From positions 1 to 5,092 of the forward strand of contig JAGYMR010000213.1 in the NCBI GenBank assembly GCA_018400515.1: 5,092 nt of DNA, written 5' to 3'. A model generated the notes under the pieces. It had not been told where the DNA came from. It saw only the letters and a list, made by a program, of their open reading frames with translations, and ran no database searches. The first letter of the stretch is position 1. Each line of letters opens with the position of its first letter. Shown one piece after another: positions 1 to 5,092 of the stretch. The translations under genes and the position numbers were made by a program. The stretch is from Tangfeifania sp. (lineage in GTDB: Bacteria; Bacteroidota; Bacteroidia; Bacteroidales; Prolixibacteraceae).

Positions 1-64
1 ATTACCTTTTGTGATCTCCTGAACATGCTCGTTTCATTTAGAATTTCCCTGCCCTGTGGAAGTT
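1..64. other. Non-coding left edge downstream of the DUF1080 gene
   Basis: After the DUF1080 TAA the minus strand shows no stem with a T-run that would make a convincing terminator. A GGAG-containing purine stretch (AGGAG, 20-16 on the minus strand) lies close to the edge and could precede another minus-strand gene starting beyond the window. Too little sequence is present to decide. Confidence 0.25.
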
Positions 65-823
65 TTACAACTCTCTGATCCAGATATTGCGGTAGCTCAC
101 CGGGTTATTGTGGTCCTGCAGCATGATCCGGCCGGGGCCATGGCTTTCCACCGAGTATTCGGGAATTCCGATAAAAACGGTGGGTCCGCGCAGTTCCACA
201 TGGTTCTGTACCAACACTCCGTTATGCAGCACAGTAACGGTGGGCGGTGTAAAATAGGTGCCGTCCTCATTAAACCGGGGAGCGGAATAAATGATGTCAT
301 ACGTTTGCCATTCCCCCGGTTTTTTACAGGCATTTACCTCGGGGGCATGCTGTTTGTAAAGGCTGGCGGCCTGTCCGTTCCGGTAGGTGCGGTTATTGTA
401 GCTGTCCAGCACCTGCACCTCGTAACGTTCCTGCAGGAAAATCCCGCTGTTGCCGCGTCCCTGGCCTTCGCCCACCACTTCGGAAGGAGCGCGCCATTCA
501 ATATGGAGCTGAACATCCTCAAAAACCCGTTTTGTAAGGATACTCCCCGCCCCTTTCACGACGGTCACACAACCATTTTCCACCTTCCAGCCGGGTTTTC
601 CGCCCTGACTGTTGGTCCACTCACTTTCCAGGTCTTCCCCGTCAAAAAGTACGATGGCATCGGAAGGTGCCTCACGCGGGGATTCACCGGGCGTCACCAC
701 CGGGACTTCAGGATCCCAGATTTCAGTCATCTGGGGTTGCATTTCCATGGGTGCTTCGGGTTGAGCGGTCAACCCTGCTGCTGTAAAGATCAGCAGCAAA
801 ACGATCAAATAAGTTTGCTTCAT
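65..823 (-). CDS. Secreted DUF1080 family protein (3-keto-disaccharide hydrolase domain)
   Basis: This is a predicted exported protein of 252 residues with one DUF1080 domain (Pfam PF06439), a concanavalin/LamG-like beta-jelly-roll fold. Some members have been linked to hydrolysis of 3-keto-glycosides. Residues 1-20 form a signal peptide: MKQ, a hydrophobic core, then LTA with probable signal peptidase I cleavage before Q21. No lipobox cysteine is present, so it is likely periplasmic or secreted rather than a lipoprotein. A Pro/Glu/Met-rich linker (about 21-53) leads to the domain: AIVLFDGEDL (56-65), LHIEWRAP (106-113), RGNSGIFLQ (123-131), YEVQVLDSY (134-142), NGQAASLYKQ (149-158), EWQTYDIIY (171-179), VTVLHNGVLVQNH (196-208) and LQDHNNPVSYRNIW (235-248). 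These match the family core closely, and the protein ends in IREL just after it. The ATG at 823-821 is the only start giving a complete signal peptide. It has no pathway link to the rhamnose genes, and its substrate is unknown. Confidence 0.9.
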   Translation of the reverse strand: MKQTYLIVLLLIFTAAGLTAQPEAPMEMQPQMTEIWDPEVPVVTPGESPREAPSDAIVLFDGEDLESEWTNSQGGKPGWKVENGCVTVVKGAGSILTKRVFEDVQLHIEWRAPSEVVGEGQGRGNSGIFLQERYEVQVLDSYNNRTYRNGQAASLYKQHAPEVNACKKPGEWQTYDIIYSAPRFNEDGTYFTPPTVTVLHNGVLVQNHVELRGPTVFIGIPEYSVESHGPGRIMLQDHNNPVSYRNIWIREL

Positions 824-862
824 TGTTGCAGTAGTTTTTATTTGTTAATTTAAAATTCCTGT

Positions 863-896
863 TCCGGGGGAAAGCTCCGGATCCCTGAACTTCCCC
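863..896 (-). other. Competing GC-rich inverted repeats between the mutase and DUF1080 genes
   Basis: The 80-bp gap after the mutase stop contains two overlapping stems that cannot both form. One is TCCGG/CCGGA (863-867 with 877-881, 9-base loop). The other is GGGGAA/TTCCCC (867-872 with 891-896, 18 bases between the arms). On the minus strand they are followed after a few bases by ATTTTAAATT, a poor T-tract. This could be a weak terminator for the rhamnose cluster, an attenuator-like element before the DUF1080 gene, or no regulatory element at all. The repeats are seen directly; the role is inferred and uncertain. Confidence 0.35.
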
Positions 897-903
897 GAAA
901 AGA

Positions 904-2646
904 TCAAAGTCCCAGTTCCTCCATGATCGCTTCGATCCGGGCATCGGCCTTCGCTTCGGCCGCGGCAAAATCGCTGCGCTGCTGCAGGGGCCCCTTCACC
1001 TCAAAATAAAATTTGATCTTCGGCTCCGTACCGGAGGGGCGCACAGAAATTTTGGTGCCGTCCTGTGTGAAAAACTGCAGCACGTTGGAGGTGATTTTCT
1101 GTTCGATCTTCTTCTCCTCACCGGTCAGCAGATTCCGGGCCGTCAGGGTGGAGTAATCCTTTACCCATTCGAGGGGGGCGCCTCCGAGCTGTTGGGGCGG
1201 GGCGGAGCGGAAATCCTCCATGATCTGCCGGATCTCATCGGCCCCGGTTTTCCCTTTCCGGACCACATACTTCATCTTCTCTTTCGAGTAGCCGTATTCC
1301 AGGTAAATATCCTGGAGCAATTCGTAAAGGCTTTTTCCCTGATCCATGGCCCAGGCAGCGATTTCAGCCATCAGTGCACAGGAGGAGACGGCATCCTTAT
1401 CGCGGACAAAATCGGCCGGCATAAAGCCAAAACTCTCTTCTCCCCCGCCGATGTATTTTTTCTTTCCTTCCAGGTCACGGATCACTTCGGCAATAAATTT
1501 AAATCCGGTGTACACATCAAAATATTCCACACTGTTCTTCCGGGCAATATCGGCAATCAATTCGGTAGTGACGATGGTTTTCACAATGAATTCGTTGCCT
1601 TTCATGGCGCCGGCCGCTTTCATTTTCGTGATGATGTAATAGATAAACAGCAGCGCTGTCTGGTTCCCGTTGATGATGACATACCGGCCCCGGTCATCTT
1701 TCACGGCCACCCCGATCCGGTCGGCATCGGGATCGGTGGCCATGACGATATCGGCATTCACTTCAGCCGCTTTTTGAAGGGCCATCTCCATGGCGGCCTC
1801 CTCCTCCGGATTGGGTGATACCACCGTGGGAAAATCCCCGCTGACCACATCCTGTTCGGGGATGTTGATAATATTGGTAAAACCAAACGTCCGCAATGCT
1901 GCAGGAACCAATTTCACCGCGGTACCATGGATGGGGGTAAAGACAATCTTCATATCCTTATGCCGTTCGATCACTTCCGGGGAGATGGATACGGTTTTCA
2001 CCTTTTCGAGGAATTTGCGATCCATGGCTTCGCCCAGGACCTCGATCAGGTCCTCAGGGCCATTGAAGCGGATATCCCCGGGGGTTATTTTTGTCACCTC
2101 CTTCACAATGTTGGCATCGTGGGGCGCCACCACCTGCGAACCGTCATCCCAGTAGGCCTTGTAGCCGTTGTACTCTTTCGGATTATGCGAGGCGGTCAGA
2201 ATAATGCCGCTTTGGCAGCCCAGTTCGCGAATAGCAAAGGAGAGTTCGGGTGTGGGGCGCAGGTCATCAAACAGATAGGCCTTGATGCCGTTGGCAGCAA
2301 AAATGCGGGCACTTGTTTCCGCAAAAAAGCGGCTGTTATTCCGGCAATCGTGCCCAATGGCCACTTTTATAAGGGGCAGCCCCGAAAAATGCTGCTTCAG
2401 ATAATTGGCCAGTCCCTGGGTGGCCGCACCCACCGTATATTTATTCATCCGGTTGGTCCCGACACCCATAATGCCCCGCAGGCCACCGGTACCAAATTCA
2501 AGATGCTTGTAAAACGCATCAATCAGCTCAGCCGGATCATCACTGTCCAGCATCCGGCGGACCTCCTGCCGGGTATCTTCATCATACGTGGATGAAAGCC
2601 ATGCGTTTGCCCGCTCACGGACCTCTTTTAACAACTCATGATTCAT
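904..2646 (-). CDS. Phosphoglucomutase/phosphomannomutase family protein (PGM2-like phospho-sugar mutase)
   Basis: This cytoplasmic alpha-D-phosphohexomutase interconverts the 1- and 6-phosphates of a hexose, most likely glucose. All four domain signatures are present in 580 residues: TASHNPKEYNGYK (151-163) with the phosphoserine S153, the metal loop DPDADR (305-310), the sugar-binding loop GGEESFG (401-407) and the phosphate-binding RPSGTEPK (536-543). The N-terminal FGTGGLRGIMG (51-61) is also typical. The length and the GGEESFG form match the PGM2-like group common in Bacteroidota rather than the shorter (about 450-residue) PMM/PGM type. The ATG at 2646-2644 lies 7 bp after the rfbD stop, so it belongs to the same transcript. 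This suggests it supplies glucose-1-phosphate to RfbA. Activity on mannose, pentose or other sugar phosphates cannot be excluded from sequence. No symbol is given because pgm, pgcA and manB are used inconsistently for this group. Confidence 0.93.
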   Translation of the reverse strand: MNHELLKEVRERANAWLSSTYDEDTRQEVRRMLDSDDPAELIDAFYKHLEFGTGGLRGIMGVGTNRMNKYTVGAATQGLANYLKQHFSGLPLIKVAIGHDCRNNSRFFAETSARIFAANGIKAYLFDDLRPTPELSFAIRELGCQSGIILTASHNPKEYNGYKAYWDDGSQVVAPHDANIVKEVTKITPGDIRFNGPEDLIEVLGEAMDRKFLEKVKTVSISPEVIERHKDMKIVFTPIHGTAVKLVPAALRTFGFTNIINIPEQDVVSGDFPTVVSPNPEEEAAMEMALQKAAEVNADIVMATDPDADRIGVAVKDDRGRYVIINGNQTALLFIYYIITKMKAAGAMKGNEFIVKTIVTTELIADIARKNSVEYFDVYTGFKFIAEVIRDLEGKKKYIGGGEESFGFMPADFVRDKDAVSSCALMAEIAAWAMDQGKSLYELLQDIYLEYGYSKEKMKYVVRKGKTGADEIRQIMEDFRSAPPQQLGGAPLEWVKDYSTLTARNLLTGEEKKIEQKITSNVLQFFTQDGTKISVRPSGTEPKIKFYFEVKGPLQQRSDFAAAEAKADARIEAIMEELGL

Positions 2647-2653
2647 TTTATAG

Positions 2654-3523
2654 CTATTTTGTAATTTTTTTCAGGCACACTTTTAAACTGTCACGCCAGT
2701 AAGGGATTTCCAGGTTAAATTTATCCTTTATTTTTGATTTATTCAACACACTGAAATGGGGGCGTTTGGCCACCACCGGGAAAGCATCCGAAAGTACGGG
2801 AACTGCCGGACAGTCGATACCGCGCAATTCAAAGACCGCCCGGGCAAAATCGTACCAGCTGGCCACCCCTTCATTGGAAAAATGGTAGATTCCGGGCAAA
2901 TATCTTTCCCGGTCATTTTCATAGATCTGTATGATGGAACAGACCGCTTTTGCCAGATCAGCGGCATAGGTGGGCGATCCGACCTGGTCAAAAACCACCC
3001 GGACCAACTCCTTTTCCCGGCCGAGGCGAAGCATGGTTTTCACAAAATTATTCCCAAAGGAGGAGTACAACCAGGAGGTTCTAATAATCAGGGTATCCTT
3101 ATAAGCTTCGCGGCACAGCACTTCGCCCTCCCGCTTGGTTTTTCCGTAAACTCCCGAAGGATTTTCCGTATCGGTTTCCGAATAGGGCAAAAAAGCATCG
3201 CCTCCGAAAACATAATCGGTGGATATGTGAATAAAACCACTGTTTCTTTTTTTTGAAGCCTCTGCCAGAATGGAGGGGGCGATTGCATTCACCAGGCGGG
3301 CCTTTTCCGGCTCATTTTCTGCCCGGTCCACCGCTGTATAGGCTGCACAATTGACCACAAAGTCCGGCTTTTTTTCAATAAAAAAGGCTTCAACTGCTTC
3401 CCGGTCGGTAATATCAAGGGTATCCACATCGGTGAACATGAAATTCCACCCGGAAAACTGTTCTGCCAGTTCCCCCAGCTCACTGCCCAATTGTCCGTAT
3501 GCTCCGGTAACAAGAATATTCAT
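2654..3523 (-). CDS. rfbD: dTDP-4-dehydrorhamnose reductase (RfbD/RmlD)
   Basis: This cytoplasmic short-chain dehydrogenase/reductase of the extended type uses NAD(P)H to reduce dTDP-4-keto-L-rhamnose to dTDP-L-rhamnose, the last step of the pathway. The 289 residues start with the Rossmann nucleotide-binding loop GAYGQLG (7-13), followed by NCAAYTAVDRAE (58-69). The catalytic set is STDYVF (101-106, T102), Y126 and K130 in YGKTK. Downstream are IIRTSWLY (146-153) and the FDQVGSPTYAADLA segment typical of RmlD. The ATG at 3523-3521 places the Rossmann loop at the usual distance from the N-terminus, and no start codon lies close upstream in frame. A run of eight A residues on the coding strand (3254-3247) falls at the SKKR codons (residues 90-93) without breaking the frame. 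The stop is only 7 bp before the mutase start, so the two genes are probably translationally coupled. Confidence 0.97.
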   Translation of the reverse strand: MNILVTGAYGQLGSELGELAEQFSGWNFMFTDVDTLDITDREAVEAFFIEKKPDFVVNCAAYTAVDRAENEPEKARLVNAIAPSILAEASKKRNSGFIHISTDYVFGGDAFLPYSETDTENPSGVYGKTKREGEVLCREAYKDTLIIRTSWLYSSFGNNFVKTMLRLGREKELVRVVFDQVGSPTYAADLAKAVCSIIQIYENDRERYLPGIYHFSNEGVASWYDFARAVFELRGIDCPAVPVLSDAFPVVAKRPHFSVLNKSKIKDKFNLEIPYWRDSLKVCLKKITK

Positions 3524-3587
3524 GATCCGTAAAAATAAGTTTTCCTGTTTGATGCGTGGTAAATAACGGTCTTTTTTTTCAACCGTC

Positions 3588-3605
3588 CGGGAAGTGCCGT
3601 TCCCG
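3588..3605 (-). other. Hairpin directly after the rfbC stop codon
   Basis: One base after the rfbC TAA, the transcript can form a perfect 6-bp stem CGGGAA/TTCCCG around a 6-base loop. On the coding (minus) strand it is not followed by a T-run. What follows is GACGGTTG and then eight A residues (3572-3579), and the flanking ACGGT (3586-3582) and ACCGT (3570-3566) could form a second, weak 5-bp stem with the A-run in its loop. It therefore lacks the form of an intrinsic terminator for rfbC. It may be an mRNA 3'-end or processing structure, or chance. The inverted repeat is seen directly; its function is unknown. Confidence 0.4.
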
Positions 3606-3606
3606 T

Positions 3607-4164
3607 TTATTCAAAATAAAAATTCATTTCTGCCTTCCTGAAGGCGGGGGCCACCATATCTTTTTCAGATACAACCGGGGCCACTCCCTCCAGTTTCCAG
3701 TCGATGGCCAGGGCGGGATCGCTGGGTTGAATGGACCGCTCGGCCTCCCGCCGGTAAAGCTGATCGCATTTATAGGAGAAAACGGCCGTTTCGCTGAGCA
3801 CAGAAAATCCATGGGCGAATCCGCGGGGGATGAACAACTGCTTCTTCTCCGTGTCATTCAGTTCCATTCCGAAAAAACGTCCGAAGGTGGGGGAACCAAG
3901 ACGCAGATCCAGCGCGACATCATAAACCCGGCCCTGCACCACGCGAACCAGTTTGGCCTGCGCATAGGGTTCCAGCTGGTAATGCAGTCCGCGGGTAACA
4001 CCCCGGACCGAGCGGGATTCGTTGTCCTGCACAAACGATGCATTGATCCCGTTGCTGAAATAGCGTTCCTGCTGGTAGCTTTCAAAAAAATATCCCCGCG
4101 AGTCGTCGAAAACCCGGGGTTCAATGATCATCAATCCGGGAAAAGATGTTTCGGTTACCTTCAT
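3607..4164 (-). CDS. rfbC: dTDP-4-dehydrorhamnose 3,5-epimerase (RfbC/RmlC)
   Basis: This cytoplasmic cupin-fold enzyme inverts C3 and C5 of dTDP-4-keto-6-deoxy-glucose to give dTDP-4-keto-L-rhamnose. The 185-residue length is normal. Motifs in order are EPRVFDDSRGYFFESY (residues 15-30), QDNESRSVRGVTRGLHYQ (46-63), FIPRGFAHGF (111-120) and SEKD (166-169). By family knowledge, H61 (in RGLHYQ) is the catalytic base and D169 its partner, K71 lies in the active site, and Y131 is the acid that supports full 3,5-epimerisation; all are present. Small departures from the usual pattern are IQPSDP (145-150), where an aromatic residue normally stands at the first proline, and IDWK rather than IDWP (154-157). 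The ATG at 4164-4162 gives the standard MKV start. It sits 24 bp after rfbA and 83 bp before rfbD, in the same direction, and is probably cotranscribed with both. Confidence 0.97.
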   Translation of the reverse strand: MKVTETSFPGLMIIEPRVFDDSRGYFFESYQQERYFSNGINASFVQDNESRSVRGVTRGLHYQLEPYAQAKLVRVVQGRVYDVALDLRLGSPTFGRFFGMELNDTEKKQLFIPRGFAHGFSVLSETAVFSYKCDQLYRREAERSIQPSDPALAIDWKLEGVAPVVSEKDMVAPAFRKAEMNFYFE

Positions 4165-4173
4165 CCAGTTTAT

Positions 4174-4183
4174 ATTATATAAT
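4174..4183. repeat. 10-bp AT palindrome between rfbA and rfbC
   Basis: The 24-bp gap between the rfbA stop and the rfbC start contains the perfect palindrome ATTATATAAT. The gap is nearly pure A/T around it and has no Shine-Dalgarno-like sequence. The AT-rich character probably keeps the rfbC start region unstructured, as often seen upstream of Bacteroidota genes. A short AT palindrome arises easily by chance, so no regulator-binding role is claimed. Confidence 0.3.
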
Positions 4184-4188
4184 GTACG

Positions 4189-5070
4189 TCAAAATGAAAA
4201 GATCTGTTTCTCGGCAAGGTGCAGCAAATACTCCCCGTACTGGTTCTTTTTCAGAGGCTCTGCAAGTTTTATCAGGTCATCGCGGTTGATAAACCCTTTT
4301 TTATAGGCAATCTCTTCGATGCATGAAACTTTTAACCCCTGCCGCTGTTCAATGGTTGCAATAAAATTCGAGGCCTGCAGGAGGCTTTCGTGTGTCCCGG
4401 TATCCAGCCAGGCAAATCCTCGTCCGAGCAGTTTCACCTGCAGCTTGTCCTCTTCCAGGTACAGCCGGTTCAGGTCGGAGATTTCCAGTTCACCCCGCGC
4501 CGAAGGTTTCAGACTTTTGGCCTTTTCAACCACATCGTTGGAGTAAAAATACAAACCGGTAACCGCATAATTCGATTTCGGTTTTTCAGGCTTCTCCTCA
4601 ATGGAGATGACCTTTCCGCCGGAATTGAACTCCACCACCCCGTAGCGCTGCGGATCGTTCACATAGTAGCCGAATACGTAAGCGCCCTCTTTCAGTCTTG
4701 TCGCATCTTCCAGCAGGGAACTAAAATTATACCCGTAAAAAATGTTATCGCCCAGGATCATGCAAACAGAATCGTCCCCGATAAACGCTGCTCCCAGAAT
4801 AAACGCCTGCGCCAGTCCGTCGGGTGATGGCTGAACAGTATAGGTGATTTTCAGTCCGAGCTGATGTCCGTCCCCCAGCAGGTTTTTATAAAGGCCGATG
4901 TCATGAGGCGTCGAAATGATCAGGATTTCCCGGATACCAGCCAGCATCAGCACCGATAAGGGATAATAGATCATGGGTTTATCATAAACAGGAATGATCT
5001 GTTTGGAAATCGATTGCGTGATCGGGTAAAGCCGGGTTCCCGATCCTCCGGCAAGAATGATTCCTTTCAT
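4189..5070 (-). CDS. rfbA: Glucose-1-phosphate thymidylyltransferase (RfbA/RmlA)
   Basis: This cytoplasmic enzyme makes dTDP-glucose and pyrophosphate from dTTP and glucose-1-phosphate, the first committed step of dTDP-L-rhamnose synthesis. The 293-residue protein has the usual full length. It opens with the nucleotidyltransferase loop GGSGTRLYP (residues 8-16), followed by [12 protein letters not shown] (22-33). Further family motifs are [11 protein letters not shown] (80-90), LGDN (106-109, with the probable metal-binding D108), EEKP (158-161, K160), GELEISDLN (193-201) and [10 protein letters not shown] (221-230, probable second metal ligand D223). The ATG at 5070-5068 starts exactly at the conserved [10 protein letters not shown]-terminus. 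The 22 bases visible upstream are almost all A/T and lack a Shine-Dalgarno site, which is common in Bacteroidota. It is the first gene of the cluster visible here, with rfbC starting 24 bp after its TGA. The call is very secure from the motifs; the residue roles come from knowledge of the family. Confidence 0.97.
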   Translation of the reverse strand: MKGIILAGGSGTRLYPITQSISKQIIPVYDKPMIYYPLSVLMLAGIREILIISTPHDIGLYKNLLGDGHQLGLKITYTVQPSPDGLAQAFILGAAFIGDDSVCMILGDNIFYGYNFSSLLEDATRLKEGAYVFGYYVNDPQRYGVVEFNSGGKVISIEEKPEKPKSNYAVTGLYFYSNDVVEKAKSLKPSARGELEISDLNRLYLEEDKLQVKLLGRGFAWLDTGTHESLLQASNFIATIEQRQGLKVSCIEEIAYKKGFINRDDLIKLAEPLKKNQYGEYLLHLAEKQIFSF

Positions 5071-5092
5071 TAGAATAAAATAATATTAAACA

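Noticed and set aside
2..37. Short minus-strand ATG frame after the DUF1080 stop
   Set aside because: It encodes only 11 codons (37 to 2) before a TAA and has no recognisable features. A second ATG at 26-24 stays open to the edge for only 8 codons, too short to judge.
56..853. Long open frame on the plus strand (265 codons) opposite the DUF1080 gene
   Set aside because: It lies almost wholly antisense to a gene with a clear signal peptide and family motifs. Its translation resembles no family I recognise and is rich in His, Phe and Cys as expected of an antisense shadow.
1192..2595. Several plus-strand open frames of 97-222 codons opposite the mutase gene
   Set aside because: They overlap each other and the well-supported mutase, with no recognisable motifs. 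They follow from the codon bias of the minus-strand gene.
3368..3386. AT-rich inverted repeat (T-run, short loop, A-run) within rfbD
   Set aside because: It lies in coding sequence for FFIEKKP and is explained by Phe and Lys codons. Nothing nearby suggests regulation.
3530..3537. TATTTTTA on the minus strand just before rfbD, close to the Bacteroidota -7 promoter element TAnnTTTG
   Set aside because: It is only about 6 bp from the ATG, which would leave essentially no leader, and no TTTG-like -33 element lies at the right distance. No convincing promoter was found in any of the gaps.
3556..4182. Plus-strand open frame of 208 codons opposite rfbC
   Set aside because: It is antisense to an intact, motif-complete rfbC and shows no domain of its own.
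1..5092. Search for CRISPR arrays, tRNA or rRNA genes, insertion sequences, phage or defence genes
   Set aside because: Nearly all of the window is covered by five intact metabolic or secreted-protein genes. No regularly spaced repeats, transposase motifs or RNA gene signatures were seen in the short gaps.

Overview
The window is a block of five genes, all on the minus strand and read from the right edge to the left. It looks like ordinary chromosome of a member of the Bacteroidota. The evidence is the rfbA-rfbC-rfbD order, a secreted DUF1080 protein with an 'LTA|Q' signal-peptide end, a PGM2-like phospho-sugar mutase, AT-rich leaders without clear Shine-Dalgarno sites, and roughly balanced GC. 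Placement below phylum is inference; an environmental or gut Bacteroidales-type genome would fit.

Layout in transcription order: rfbA (5070-4189), 24 bp, rfbC (4164-3607), 83 bp containing a hairpin, rfbD (3523-2654), 7 bp, a phosphoglucomutase/phosphomannomutase family gene (2646-904), 80 bp with GC-rich inverted repeats, then a secreted DUF1080 (3-keto-disaccharide hydrolase family) protein (823-65). The last 64 bases hold no gene that can be supported.

The first four genes fit one pathway. The mutase can convert glucose-6-phosphate to glucose-1-phosphate. RfbA joins this to dTTP to give dTDP-glucose. RfbC epimerises the 4-keto-6-deoxy sugar and RfbD reduces it to dTDP-L-rhamnose, a donor for O-antigen, capsule or other surface glycans. 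The 4,6-dehydratase RfbB, needed between RfbA and RfbC, is not in the window. It must lie outside it (for example upstream of rfbA) or elsewhere in the genome. The DUF1080 gene has no evident link to nucleotide-sugar synthesis and may be a separate unit.

All five genes look intact, with the expected catalytic motifs. I found no mobile element, CRISPR array, RNA gene or sign of a new system. The observations below are modest: the mutase in the rhamnose cluster, the absent rfbB, intergenic hairpins, and an A8 tract inside rfbD.
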